Notes: generated by a model from the letters alone, not told the origin. A DNA stretch of 64,000 bases from Muribaculaceae bacterium (GCA_014867205.1 WGUO01000020.1:7143-71142), one strand, 5' to 3'. Positions 52,443-61,194 are shown, counted from the stretch's first letter. A program made the numbers and translations.

Positions 52443-54943
52443 TTGCTTTTTTTGCTGTCGTCACCGCTGGCCGGCTCGGTATTCCCCTCGCCGGGGTGCT
52501 GCCGGTTAAGCCTGCGCACGAAGGAGTAGACCCAGAACCCGAATGCCGCGAGACAGATGATGTAGATGCAGATCACAGCCCCGACTCCGAGCGCGTTGGT
52601 GACGCGCAGCGACTTGGGATCGAAGCGGAACTCGATGTCGTGGGTGCCGGGGCCGACACGCAGGGCGCGGAGCACATAGTTCACGCGGCCTATCTCGGCA
52701 GGCTTGCCGTCAATAGTCGCCTCCCAGCCCCACGGGAAGTAGATCTCGCTGAACACCGCGACGCCGCCACGGGCACTGCGTGCCTTATAGGTCAGACGGT
52801 TGGGCGCGTAAGAGGTCTCGTAGATCGTGTCACCGGGAGCGGGTGCCGACGCTGTGCCGAGCGTGCCCTTGAACTTAGCGTCAGCAACGGCGCGTACTCG
52901 AGTGTCCAGAGTGTCGAGAGCCGCCATCTCGCGGTCGGCGTTCGGTACATACTCGATCCCGCTCACCCACCAGGCATTGCCCAGGGCAGTCGGGTTCTGC
53001 TCGTAGGCGTCGCCTGAGAGGAAATACTTCGTGTTGAGCATGTTGAGCACATTGATGTTGTTTTTGTAAATCTGGTGCTCGAGCAGGTCGTTGTAGCGGG
53101 TAAGTTTTGCGGCGTGGTAGCCACCGATTGTCTTGTGGAAATAAGAGGAGCGGGCGCCACCCATGTCAGCCACGTCGATCACGCGATAGTTGGTCGTGTC
53201 CTGAAGTATCTGACGGTCGGCCTCGGTCATCTTGAAGGCCACCTCATTGTCGGCCGGCTCTGTGAAGTTGTCGCTGTTGACATAGCGGTGGGCGACGGGG
53301 TAGAGGTCGGCGAGCGTAAGCACGGCGAGTGTGAACACGAATACTGAGGGCTTCTTCAGGTAGCCCTTGACATATAGCCATACCAGCGCGCAGCCGAGCA
53401 GTATGAATATGAGAGAGCGGCCGCAGTCGGCGCTCACGAGCGAGAGCCGAGTCTCGCGGATGCCGTTCAATACGCCGTAGTAGGCAGGGTTGGTAAATGC
53501 TCCGGCCTCCTGGAGGGAGGCTAACTCCTGCGCCGAATAGGGGTCCCCGAATGTCGAGGGCGAGATCCAGCCGACCAGGCATATCAGCGCGCCGAGGCCG
53601 AACACAGTGTATGAAACCCAGGGGTTGCGTCTGAACTCGTCGGGATCATCGACCATTTTCTTGACGCATAGAGCGGCGAGCAGCGGCACCGTGAACTCCA
53701 CGATGACGAGAATCGAGCTGACGGCGCGGAACTTGTTGTAGGCCGGGAAATAGTCTATGAAAAAGTTGGTGAACGCCGGGAAGTTATGACCCCAGGAGAG
53801 CATAAGCGCGAGCACCGTGACGGCAAATAATGCCCATTTCATAGGAGACTTCACCATGAAGAGGGCAAGAACCGCGAGCAGAAGCACAAAGGCTCCCACG
53901 TATACAGGGCCGTTGGTCATGGGCTGGTCGCCGAAATATTGCGGGAACTGGCCGATGAACTGCATCTCCTCGGGCGAGAGGCCGAGCTCGCCGGCCTTGT
54001 CGGTATCGGCTATCGACTTGAGCGTGGTCTCGCCGGCCACGGGCTGGATGGTCGAGCCGCCCTTGACGTTGGGAATAAGCAGAGTCAGTGACTCGTCGAT
54101 GCCATAGCTCCAGGCGGTGATCGCGCTGCGGTCCATGCCGCCGGTAAGTTCCTTGCCGGCTGTAGAGAGTTCGGTGGCGCGTCCGCGCACCGTCTCCTTA
54201 GAGTACTCATAGGAGTTGTACAGGCTCGCCGAGTTGGCTGCAACAGCCAGACCTCCCGCCGCCACCGCGCATGCAGTGGCAATGAGCCAGTGGCGTGTGT
54301 CCTTCTCCTTTATGGCCTTCCAGAGCCATGCCAGCACCATCGCCAGCACGACAAACAGAAAGTAGTAGGTCATCTGGGGATGGTTACTCTGTAGCTGCAA
54401 CGCTCCGAACAGGGCGGTCAAAGCCGTGCCGGCCAAGTACTTGCGTCGGTACAGCAGCGCAAGGCCGCCGATTGTAGGCGGTATGTACGCTAAGGTCACG
54501 AATTTCCAGATATGCCCCGCTCCAATCAGGATTATGAAATATGAGGAGAATCCCCAGGCTATCGAGGCGAAGAGGGCAATGTGCCATTTCATCTTCATGC
54601 ACATGCACATGATGAAGAAGCCTATCATCATGGCGAACAGCAGGTTCGCCGGTGCCGGGAGGCCGAGCATATACACGCTTCCGAGCCATCCGAGCAGGCT
54701 GTTGGCCGGATATGAGGGCGAGATCTGGAAGTTGGGCATTCCGCCGAACAGAGAGTTCGTCCAGCGTGTGGTCTCGCCTGTGGCCTCATGGTAGGCCTTC
54801 CCCTCCTGGCCGTTGGCCATGCCCTGCATTATGTCATGCTGCTGAAGCACGTTGCCCTGCACGTCGTCGGGGTAGAAAAAAATAATGGCCACAATCGCGA
54901 GAAACGCGGTGGCCAGAATATAGAACAGATATTTCTTTTTCAT
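52439..54943 (-). CDS. YfhO family membrane protein
   Basis: 834 residues. N-terminal FYPDDVQGNVLQQHDIMQGM, then about 12-13 membrane helices, a large periplasmic domain and a last helix near residue 790. GT-C type architecture with the conserved ArnT-like loop (DVQGNVLQQHD). YfhO proteins glycosylate teichoic acids or lipid-linked sugars in other phyla; the Bacteroidetes role is not defined. Neighbours do not settle this. Basic/charged C-terminus (SGDDSKKSK). Confidence 0.85.
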   Translation of the reverse strand: MKKKYLFYILATAFLAIVAIIFFYPDDVQGNVLQQHDIMQGMANGQEGKAYHEATGETTRWTNSLFGGMPNFQISPSYPANSLLGWLGSVYMLGLPAPANLLFAMMIGFFIMCMCMKMKWHIALFASIAWGFSSYFIILIGAGHIWKFVTLAYIPPTIGGLALLYRRKYLAGTALTALFGALQLQSNHPQMTYYFLFVVLAMVLAWLWKAIKEKDTRHWLIATACAVAAGGLAVAANSASLYNSYEYSKETVRGRATELSTAGKELTGGMDRSAITAWSYGIDESLTLLIPNVKGGSTIQPVAGETTLKSIADTDKAGELGLSPEEMQFIGQFPQYFGDQPMTNGPVYVGAFVLLLAVLALFMVKSPMKWALFAVTVLALMLSWGHNFPAFTNFFIDYFPAYNKFRAVSSILVIVEFTVPLLAALCVKKMVDDPDEFRRNPWVSYTVFGLGALICLVGWISPSTFGDPYSAQELASLQEAGAFTNPAYYGVLNGIRETRLSLVSADCGRSLIFILLGCALVWLYVKGYLKKPSVFVFTLAVLTLADLYPVAHRYVNSDNFTEPADNEVAFKMTEADRQILQDTTNYRVIDVADMGGARSSYFHKTIGGYHAAKLTRYNDLLEHQIYKNNINVLNMLNTKYFLSGDAYEQNPTALGNAWWVSGIEYVPNADREMAALDTLDTRVRAVADAKFKGTLGTASAPAPGDTIYETSYAPNRLTYKARSARGGVAVFSEIYFPWGWEATIDGKPAEIGRVNYVLRALRVGPGTHDIEFRFDPKSLRVTNALGVGAVICIYIICLAAFGFWVYSFVRRLNRQHPGEGNTEPASGDDSKKSK

Positions 54944-54999
54944 GGAGTCGGTTGTAAATGGCGCCTTGTGGGCGCAGGTCGGTGGTGTGTTGTTCCCGG

Positions 55000-55476
55000 T
55001 TACTTTTCAGCCGTCGGGTCGGTGTGGATATGGATCTGGCGGTTCATGCTCTGCTCGAGCGATATGAGGGTCTCTGTCTCGGTGACGCCCGGTATATGCT
55101 GGATCTTGTCGTTGAGCAACTGCATGAGGTGCTGGTTGTCGAACGCGTAGACCTTGATCAGCATCGAGTATGGACCGGTGGTGAAATGGCACTCCACAAC
55201 CTCGGGAATCTTGGCCAGCTCGCCGGCCGCCTCGCGGTAAAGCGAGCCTTTCTCGAGTTTCACTCCGATGTAGGTGCATGTGTTGTAGCCCAGTTTGTGG
55301 GGATTCACTATGTAGCCTGAGCCGACTATAACCTTCATGTCGATGAGGCGTTGTATGCGCTGATGAATTGCCGCACGCGACACTCCGCACTGCAGAGCGA
55401 TGTCTTTCGACGGAATCCGCGCGTTTTCCATCACGATATTAAGGATTTTCTTGTCAAGATTGTCAAGTTTTTCCAT
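55000..55476 (-). CDS. Lrp/AsnC-family transcriptional regulator
   Basis: 158 residues. N-terminal winged helix (LDKKILNIVMENARIPSKDIA, QCGVSRAAIHQRIQRL), C-terminal RAM domain for amino-acid binding (YTCTYIGVKLEKGS-like NTCTYIGVKLEKGSL). Usually controls amino acid metabolism genes or itself. Own promoter; 56 bases upstream of YfhO start, so YfhO may also be in this transcript. Confidence 0.93.
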   Translation of the reverse strand: MEKLDNLDKKILNIVMENARIPSKDIALQCGVSRAAIHQRIQRLIDMKVIVGSGYIVNPHKLGYNTCTYIGVKLEKGSLYREAAGELAKIPEVVECHFTTGPYSMLIKVYAFDNQHLMQLLNDKIQHIPGVTETETLISLEQSMNRQIHIHTDPTAEK

Positions 55477-55503
55477 TATGATTGCAAAAAGTTTAAATTT
55501 CGT

Positions 55504-55535
55504 GCAAAATTAACAAAAAATCTTTATATATGCAA
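55504..55535 (-). promoter_or_regulatory. Promoter of the Lrp-type regulator
   Basis: TTG 55535-55533, 20-base spacer, TAATTTTGC 55512-55504 on the minus strand. Confidence 0.62.
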
Positions 55536-55560
55536 TGAAAAACACGCAATTTGCCAGAGT

Positions 55561-56805
55561 TTAATTCTCTTTGCCGATGCGTGAGCGCGCAAAGGCTGCT
55601 GTGATTGCGGCCGTGCACCCTCCGATGGCAAGCACGGGCAGCAGCGTGATAAATATATCAGGCGTCTGGACCCTGACCGGATATGCACTGATTATGGCAC
55701 TATCGGGGTCGCCGCCTATCTTGATGAATCCGAACTGCTGCTGGGCAAGAGATAATGACAGGCCCAGAATGATGCCGGCTATTCCGCCCGCAAGCGAGAC
55801 GTAGATGCTCTCCCATGCGAATATCGCACCCACCCGGCGGCGCGACAGCCCGAGCGCGGTGAGCGTCGAGATGGCCTCCTCCTTCTCCAGCACGAGCATT
55901 GACAGGGAGGATATGATGTTGAAACTTGCTATGACGAGGATGAACCCGAGGAGCAGGAACGACACCCATTTCTCAATCGAGATCATGCGGAAGTTCATCT
56001 CCTGTTGGCGCAGTCGGTCCTTGACGATAAATCTGTCGCCGACGAGGCTCTGAATTCTTTCGGCAAGCCGCGCGGGATCGATGCCCGGTGCAGCCTTTAT
56101 CTCGATGGCCGAGGCCTCGGTGTCGTATTGCAGCAGGCGCCTGACGGCACCGATGGGCATGATGACGCCATCCTCGTCAAACTGCGCCTGGTCGGAGCGG
56201 TATATTCCCACGACGCTAAGCGAGTCTGTGAGGAATGAGGCGCCGGGATTTGCGAGGTTTACGCGGCCCTGCCGTCGCGGGGCGAAAATCAGCACGCCGT
56301 CGTCAGGATAGACCCTGAGCCTTGACGCCACACCGATTGACGGGAGTGCCGCGACTCTCGTGTCGGGAGAGGCGCTGTCGATGTATCGGCCGAACTCCGG
56401 CGCGATGAGCGACCTTACGGCCGTGACACGTGCATACTCCTCAGGCACGACGCCCTTGAGTGTGACCGGCATCTCCTGCGAGTTGGCTATGACCAGCGCA
56501 TTGTCTGAAAGGGTGGGGGTGGCGAGTGCCACGCCCTCCATATGTGATATGCGGCTGGCAAGCGCGGAGGCGTCGGTGAATACCTTCCCCTCCTTGGGCT
56601 GCACCATTACATCGGGAGAGAGTGTGTCGAGTTTCGAGGCGATGACCTCGCGGAAGCCGTTGAACACCGAAAGCACACAGACAATGGCGGCTGTGGCTAT
56701 GGCCATGGCGCAGACAGACACCGTCGAGATTGTCCCGACGGCGCTGTGTGATTTTTTAGATAGAAGATAGCGCCACGCAATGGCGGCGGTCAGGTTTGTT
56801 TTCAT
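55561..56805 (-). CDS. LolC/LolE-type ABC permease
   Basis: 414 residues. N-terminal helix with AWRYLLSKKSHSAVGTIS, large periplasmic MacB-PCD-like domain, then three C-terminal helices (FLLLGFILVIASFNIISSL; AIFAWESIYVSLAGGI; LLPVLAIGGCTAAITAAF). Members extract lipoproteins from the inner membrane, with a LolD ATPase; here no ATPase lies adjacent. Overlaps rbfA by one base (TGATG type). Confidence 0.87.
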   Translation of the reverse strand: MKTNLTAAIAWRYLLSKKSHSAVGTISTVSVCAMAIATAAIVCVLSVFNGFREVIASKLDTLSPDVMVQPKEGKVFTDASALASRISHMEGVALATPTLSDNALVIANSQEMPVTLKGVVPEEYARVTAVRSLIAPEFGRYIDSASPDTRVAALPSIGVASRLRVYPDDGVLIFAPRRQGRVNLANPGASFLTDSLSVVGIYRSDQAQFDEDGVIMPIGAVRRLLQYDTEASAIEIKAAPGIDPARLAERIQSLVGDRFIVKDRLRQQEMNFRMISIEKWVSFLLLGFILVIASFNIISSLSMLVLEKEEAISTLTALGLSRRRVGAIFAWESIYVSLAGGIAGIILGLSLSLAQQQFGFIKIGGDPDSAIISAYPVRVQTPDIFITLLPVLAIGGCTAAITAAFARSRIGKEN

Positions 56806-57197
56806 CAGGCGTCTGCCTCGGTCGATTTGTCGGTGTCGTTGTCTTCGTCGTGCAGGTGCGTGTCGGCGGCCAGAAGCCTGTCGATATTCTCCACGTAGTC
56901 GAGCGAGTCGTCGAGATAGAATGCGAGGTCAGGGCACTTGCGCAGAGTGTCCTTGACCGCCTGCGCGAGCTCGTAGCGGCATGTCTTCGACTGCCGCTTG
57001 ATGTTCTCGAGAATCTCTGCGGCCTTGGCCGGCGGGAAGATGCTGAGATATGCCTTTGCAATGCTGAGGTCGGGCGACACGCGCACGGTGCTTACCGAGA
57101 CGAGTGTGTTGCCGAGGGCCGCTGTCTGGCGGCGGAAGATTTCGCTCAGCTCCTTCTGTATGAGCCTCGCTATCTTTGCTTGTCTTTTTCCTTCCAT
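56805..57197 (-). CDS. rbfA: Ribosome-binding factor A
   Basis: 130 residues. MEGKRQAKIARLIQKELSEI start, KH-like fold with VSVSTVRVSPDLSIAKAYLS and CPDLAFYLDDSLDYVENIDRLL. Needed for maturation of the 30S 5' region. Acidic C-terminal tail. Operon with the permease downstream. Confidence 0.93.
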   Translation of the reverse strand: MEGKRQAKIARLIQKELSEIFRRQTAALGNTLVSVSTVRVSPDLSIAKAYLSIFPPAKAAEILENIKRQSKTCRYELAQAVKDTLRKCPDLAFYLDDSLDYVENIDRLLAADTHLHDEDNDTDKSTEADA

Positions 57198-57279
57198 GTC
57201 TTTGTTTTTTTTTCAGAACGGGGGCAGAATCCACAACGGGGCGCGACGGCTGCACTTGTCGGCACCGCCGTTCATTTTA

Positions 57280-57933
57280 CTAACGCGTCGCGCCGCGGTT
57301 TAGTTTGCGTATTATCGTCAGGCCGTCGCGAAGCGGCACTATGACCTTCTCGACCCGTGTGTCGGCCGCCACGATGTCGTTGAAGTGGCGTATGCCGGCT
57401 GTCTGTCGGTCGTTGAGGTGATCGGCCTCGACGACATGGCCGTCCCAAAGCGTGTTGTCGGCTATGATATAGCCTCCGGAGCGAAGCAGCCGCAGGCATG
57501 CCTCGTAGTAGTCGGCATACTGTCTTTTGTCAGCATCGATGAATATGAGATCGAATGACTCCATCTCAAGTCCTTGGACGAATTCGAGTGCGTCGGCGAT
57601 ATGGAGTGTGACCTTATGGCCGTGGGGCGACGCCGCGATGGCTCTTCTTATGAAATCCTCGAGTTCGTCGTCGGCCTCAACGGTGTGTATCTCGGCATCC
57701 TCGCGGAGTGCCTCGGCTATGCAGAGAGCAGAGTAACCTGAGAACGTGCCTAACTCAAGCACCCTCGAGGGATTGATCATAGTGACGAGCATCTTGAGCA
57801 GGCGTCCCTGCAGATGGCCCGAGCACATCCGCCCGTTGATGAGGTGGATGTTGGTGGCGCGCTCGAGGCGGTAGAGATGCTCGGGTTCCGCGTCGATATG
57901 GTCCTCGATGTATTTACGGAGTTTCGGTGTCAT
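57280..57933 (-). CDS. SAM-dependent O-methyltransferase
   Basis: About 217 residues from the ATG at 57933 (MTPKLRKYIEDHIDAEPEH). SAM motif VLELGTFSGYSALCIAEAL, metal site FDLIFIDADKRQYADYYE and IIADNTLWDGHV, as in catechol/caffeoyl-CoA O-methyltransferases. Substrate unknown; RNA uridine modification by TrmR-type relatives is possible. Overlaps the aroQ stop by 4 bases. Confidence 0.9.
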   Translation of the reverse strand: MTPKLRKYIEDHIDAEPEHLYRLERATNIHLINGRMCSGHLQGRLLKMLVTMINPSRVLELGTFSGYSALCIAEALREDAEIHTVEADDELEDFIRRAIAASPHGHKVTLHIADALEFVQGLEMESFDLIFIDADKRQYADYYEACLRLLRSGGYIIADNTLWDGHVVEADHLNDRQTAGIRHFNDIVAADTRVEKVIVPLRDGLTIIRKLNRGATR

Positions 57934-58385
57934 TTCTTTTGGCTGGAGACTTGACTGTTGCTTAACCTGACCAGGTGGAGGAGGGCAAGGGCGTAGCCGT
58001 CGCGTCCGCATCCGGCTATCACCGCGCGAGCGGCGCGAGCCGTCACTGATTTATGTCGGAATTCCTCGCGGGCATGTATGTTGGAGATATGCACCTCGAT
58101 CACCGGGGCGGGAATAGCCTCGATGGCATCGGCGATGGCTATGGAGTAATGTGCGTAGGCACCGGGATTGAGGATGATGCCTCCACACTCCGGGTCGAAA
58201 CCGGTGTGCTGTATGTGGTCTATGAGTTCTCCCTCGCTGTTCGACTGGAAATAGGTGATGTCGGTGTCGGCGAAGTCCGAGCGGAGTTCGGCGAGGGTGT
58301 CCTCGAACGAGGCATGACCATAAATCTCTGGCTGGCGGCGTCCGAGCAGATTCAGGTTTGGTCCGTTGACTATGGCGTAATACAT
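57930..58385 (-). CDS. aroQ: Type II 3-dehydroquinate dehydratase
   Basis: 151 residues. NGPNLNLLGRRQPEIYG at the start, YFQSNSEGELID, IILNPGAYAHYS and VIEVHISNIHAREEFRHKSV, with the catalytic Tyr and His in the normal places. Shikimate pathway step three. First gene of a pair with the O-methyltransferase. Confidence 0.96.
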   Translation of the reverse strand: MYYAIVNGPNLNLLGRRQPEIYGHASFEDTLAELRSDFADTDITYFQSNSEGELIDHIQHTGFDPECGGIILNPGAYAHYSIAIADAIEAIPAPVIEVHISNIHAREEFRHKSVTARAARAVIAGCGRDGYALALLHLVRLSNSQVSSQKK

Positions 58386-58435
58386 ATGTTCGGGTTATAG
58401 GTGTTAAGGCATGAGCCTATGCAGGCATAACGAAA

Positions 58436-58473
58436 AAGAGCAACAGGAAACCTAAGTTTACTCTGCTGCTCTT
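58436..58473 (-). terminator. Terminator of tRNA-Asp
   Basis: 11-bp stem (58473-58463 / 58446-58436, one G-T) with a 16-base loop, then TTTTTCGTTATG on the minus strand. Confidence 0.7.
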
Positions 58474-58486
58474 CCTCTCTCCTCGG

Positions 58487-58561
58487 CGGTGCGGACGGGA
58501 CTCGAACCCGCGACCCCATGCGTGACAGGCATGTATTCTAACCAGGCTGAACTACCGCACC
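58487..58561 (-). tRNA. tRNA-Asp (GTC)
   Basis: 75 bases, no encoded CCA. Acceptor GGTGCGG pairs with CCGCACC, G discriminator; D arm AGTTCAG...; anticodon loop CTGTCAC gives GTC; T arm GGGTTCGAGTCCC. Confidence 0.93.
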
Positions 58562-58610
58562 ATTAGAAGGTCTTTTGCTTTGCATCGGTGTTTGATTCCC
58601 GATTGCGAGT

Positions 58611-58643
58611 GCAAAGTTATAGCCTTTTTGCGAAACCACCAAA
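58611..58643 (-). promoter_or_regulatory. Promoter of tRNA-Asp
   Basis: TTTG 58643-58640, 20-base spacer, TAACTTTGC 58619-58611; followed by ACTCGC, the same as in the tRNA-Pro promoter. Confidence 0.65.
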
Positions 58644-58917
58644 TTTTTGGGCAAGAATTTTTCAAGAAATTTTCATCAATTTTTATAAAGTATTGAAGAC
58701 GTGTAAAATAAATTTTCAATCAAATTTCGTCAATTTTGCGTATTTTGCTTCCGACTGCATAAAACTGCCCATTTTGCCCTCCGGCGGCGTCTGCGATTTA
58801 TTCTCGAGCGACCCTATGATTTTTGCATTTTTCGTCGCTTGTATCGGAAGTAGTCTCTTAGCCCATGCCGATTGCCCGATTGCCCGGAGTCTTTCGATCA
58901 TTTTTTGTCAGAAATAT

Positions 58918-58948
58918 TTTGCTATCAAAAAAAATAGCAATACCTTTG
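58918..58948 (+). promoter_or_regulatory. Promoter of hicA-hicB
   Basis: TTTG 58918-58921, 19-base spacer, TACCTTTG 58941-58948. Between them CTAT and ATAG arms (TTGCTAT / ATAGCAA) form an inverted repeat that could bind HicB. Confidence 0.6.
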
Positions 58949-58986
58949 TGCAGAACTTAGACTTTGGCTTTTAAAATGCGGGCTGA

Positions 58987-59178
58987 ATGAAATACAGTGA
59001 ACTCCATCGAAAACTTAGGAAAGCGGGATGTTTTCCTACAGGCCAAGAACTCTGTGGCCATCCCGAATGGTACAGTCCTATCACGGGGCAAAAATTTGCC
59101 ACTGGACATCATGCATCGCAGGAAGTCTCCATCGGAACTCTTCGAAATATACGAAAGGCCTCCGGCGTGAAACTTTAA
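58987..59178 (+). CDS. hicA: HicA mRNA interferase toxin
   Basis: 63 residues. KYSELHRKLRKAGC start and HHASQEVSIGTLRNIRKASG with the catalytic His (H42) are HicA marks. It cleaves mRNA on ribosome-independent sites when unneutralised. First of the toxin-antitoxin pair, 102 bases before hicB. Confidence 0.88.
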   Translation: MKYSELHRKLRKAGCFPTGQELCGHPEWYSPITGQKFATGHHASQEVSIGTLRNIRKASGVKL

Positions 59179-59280
59179 AAAATAGGGCCATGCATCTCTC
59201 TCTCAAACTCTATTCTTGTGTGATTTGTTAACCATTAGAATAGCAGAACCTACTACTTTAAACTTTTAAACTGAAGCACA

Positions 59281-59688
59281 ATGGAAAAAGTAAAGGCTTA
59301 TGTCGCAAGAGAAAAAAACGGGACATATTCTATTTTTGTTGATGATAATGCTCCGATAAATTACGGTCTTGTCGGAGAAGGGAATACGGTTGGGGAGGCC
59401 ATAGAAGAATGGAATAATTTATATAAGGCTATGAAGCAAAGTTATGAGAGCGATGGCATGCCTTTTGTTGAGGCGGAATTCAATTTCGTGTATGACGTTG
59501 CATCGTTTCTCTCCTATTATGGAAATCTCATTACATTCAAGGGTCTTTCAAAACTCACCGGGGTTTCTGCCGCACAACTCTCGCAATATGCAACAGGCTA
59601 CAGAAATCCCTCTCCTAAAACCACCGAGAAGATACAACGGGGCCTTCATGTATTTGCAAGAGAGTTGAGTCAGGTCTCTCTTATCTGA
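59281..59688 (+). CDS. hicB: HicB antitoxin
   Basis: 135 residues. N-terminal HicB-like fold (VKAYVAREKNGTYSIFVDDN, GEGNTVGEAIEEWNNLYKAM) and a C-terminal helix-turn-helix (FKGLSKLTGVSAAQLSQYATG) for operator binding. Neutralises HicA and represses its promoter. The 102-base gap is longer than in many HicAB pairs. Confidence 0.87.
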   Translation: MEKVKAYVAREKNGTYSIFVDDNAPINYGLVGEGNTVGEAIEEWNNLYKAMKQSYESDGMPFVEAEFNFVYDVASFLSYYGNLITFKGLSKLTGVSAAQLSQYATGYRNPSPKTTEKIQRGLHVFARELSQVSLI

Positions 59689-59705
59689 TCATCACAACGG
59701 TTTGT

Positions 59706-59779
59706 CTTATACAGTGCGAGGATCTGTAACAGAGTCATAGACCTGTATAAGGTGTGAAGAGTCTGCCGGTTGGCAGACT
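59706..59779. other. Two hairpins after hicB
   Basis: CTTATACAG (59706-59714) pairs with CTGTATAAG (59743-59751); AGTCTGCC (59760-59767) with GGCAGACT (59772-59779). Confidence 0.5.
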
Positions 59780-59792
59780 GTGTATAACGAAA

Positions 59793-59819
59793 AGAGTCAA
59801 CAGCATTGCTGTTGACTCT
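59793..59819 (-). terminator. Terminator of tRNA-Pro
   Basis: 12-bp perfect stem, ATT loop, then TTTCGTTATAC on the minus strand, like the tRNA-Asp terminator tail. Confidence 0.78.
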
Positions 59820-59833
59820 CTCTCTGATCTCAG

Positions 59834-59909
59834 TCGGGGTGACAAGATTCGAACTTGCGACCACACGCCCCCCAGACGCGTACTCTAAACCGGGCTGAGC
59901 TACACCCCG
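59834..59909 (-). tRNA. tRNA-Pro (GGG)
   Basis: 76 bases, no CCA encoded. Acceptor CGGGGTG with CACCCCG, A discriminator; anticodon loop CTGGGGG gives GGG; T arm with GTTCGAATC. Confidence 0.9.
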
Positions 59910-59976
59910 AGATCTTTGTCTTGCGAACTCCCTCGCTTGACTTGCCGCTTCCGGAATTACCTCCCTGAAAGCGAGT

Positions 59977-60009
59977 GCAAAGTTAATGCCTTTTTTTGAA
60001 TCCTCCAAA
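59977..60009 (-). promoter_or_regulatory. Promoter of tRNA-Pro
   Basis: TTTG 60009-60006, 20-base spacer, TAACTTTGC 59985-59977, then ACTCGC. Confidence 0.65.
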
Positions 60010-60148
60010 TTTTTGATGAAAAAATTATCTTTGCTGCCGTTTTTTATCTTAAATCTTCTGCTTTATGCCTCTCGATTGTTTGAAATTTAGTATTTTTGCA
60101 TCTTCAAAAAACTCTAAAGCAGAATCGCTTTCAATCGCATTTGTAAGT

Positions 60149-60817
60149 ATGAAAGACAAGACGTTTATAGTCCGTGGCCTACTGGCCGGAATCTGCATCA
60201 GTATGGGGGGATGCATTTATCTGAAGGTCGGAGGTGTGGCCGGTGCCATCCTGTTCGCGTTCGGACTAATCACAGTGGTGACGCTGCAGTTGAATCTGTT
60301 CACCGGCAAAGCGCAGTTTGTGTGGGGTCGTGGCTCTGACGGCCAGTATGCCCAGGGAGGTTATGTATGGCTTTTATCCATTCTCGCGCTGAATATCATC
60401 GGCTGTTTGGTCATGGGGCTTCTCATGGGCAGTACAGATATGCAGGAGGCGGCCCTGTCGATAGTCGATAAAAGGCTTTCGGCGTCGCCGCTCAAGAACG
60501 CGTTGCTTGCCGTCGGCTGCGGATTCATCATGACTCTGGCTGTGCAGGGCACGGCAAAGGGGAAATGGCTGCCGCTGCTGTTCGGTATCCCGGCCTTTAT
60601 ACTCTGTGGCTTTCCCCACTGTGTGGCAGACGCGTTCTATATCGCATGTGTGCCCGGAGAGTATCTCGCCGAGCACGCTGTTGATCTTGCTTTGTTTTAC
60701 GTGGCCATAGTCGCGGGCAACTTCTTCGGGTGTAACGCCTACAGGATGCTTCGGACATCCGAGGCCGCGGCCTCCAGACAGCCTGCTGATCCAGAAGAGG
60801 ATTGTGCCGCACGGTAG
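60149..60817 (+). CDS. Formate/nitrite transporter family protein
   Basis: About 222 residues from the ATG at 60149 (MKDKTFIVRGLLAG); earlier in-frame starts add a stretch without similarity. Six membrane helices expected; GVAGAILFAFGLITVVTLQLNLFTGK matches the FNT pore block, and FPHCVADAFYIACV recalls the pore-lining region. Short for the family (~260-280). Pentameric channel for formate, nitrite or similar acids. A -7-like TATTTTTGC lies at 60091. Confidence 0.82.
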   Translation: MKDKTFIVRGLLAGICISMGGCIYLKVGGVAGAILFAFGLITVVTLQLNLFTGKAQFVWGRGSDGQYAQGGYVWLLSILALNIIGCLVMGLLMGSTDMQEAALSIVDKRLSASPLKNALLAVGCGFIMTLAVQGTAKGKWLPLLFGIPAFILCGFPHCVADAFYIACVPGEYLAEHAVDLALFYVAIVAGNFFGCNAYRMLRTSEAAASRQPADPEEDCAAR

Positions 60818-60837
60818 GCAGTCAGGATTCCGTCGCA

Positions 60838-61194
60838 TCAGTCGTCATCGTGGTGGCGGTGTCTGTAACTGTGCTTGTAGGCTTTCTTGTACTGCTTCTT
60901 CATCTCCTTTCGGTATGCCTTACGGGCTTTTTTCATCGCCTTGCGATGGGCCTTTCCCGGTCTGTAATGTCTATAGTGGCGATGACGCGGGCGCCCGTAG
61001 TAGCCGTCGTAATAGCCGTCGGAGGTATAGATGGTGTTGAAGTAGGGGGTTGACACCCCGACTCCAGTGCCGAATGGATTGGTGCTGACTACTAATCCGG
61101 GGCTGGTGTTTGTCGAGAACGTGAATGTCTGCGCCGGAACCATAACCGGAAGAGAGATCGCAGCTGCGAGCATACATATAATACACTTTCTCAT
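60838..61194 (-). CDS. Small secreted His/Arg/Lys-rich protein
   Basis: 118 residues. Signal peptide MRKCIICMLAAAISLPVMVPA, a mid segment with Ser/Thr/Gly/Tyr (STPYFNTIYTSDGYYDGYYG), and a very basic, His- and Tyr-rich C-terminal half (about 68-118; KKQYKKAYKHSYRHRHHDDD end). Unknown function; could bind metals, nucleic acid or polyanions such as LPS. Own unit, after the yeiH terminator. Confidence 0.7.
   Translation of the reverse strand: MRKCIICMLAAAISLPVMVPAQTFTFSTNTSPGLVVSTNPFGTGVGVSTPYFNTIYTSDGYYDGYYGRPRHRHYRHYRPGKAHRKAMKKARKAYRKEMKKQYKKAYKHSYRHRHHDDD

Larger units (their letters stand above)
58562..58986. other. Gene-free AT-rich region: tRNA-Asp and hicAB promoters
   Basis: Plain AT-rich DNA with no supported gene. 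It holds the tRNA-Asp promoter (58611-58643, minus) and the hicA promoter (58918-58948, plus). Confidence 0.7.

Noticed and set aside
58588..58974. 128-codon frame after tRNA-Asp
   Set aside because: AT-rich, Phe/Ile/Asn-heavy; spans promoters for tRNA-Asp and hicA; no start signal or family resemblance.
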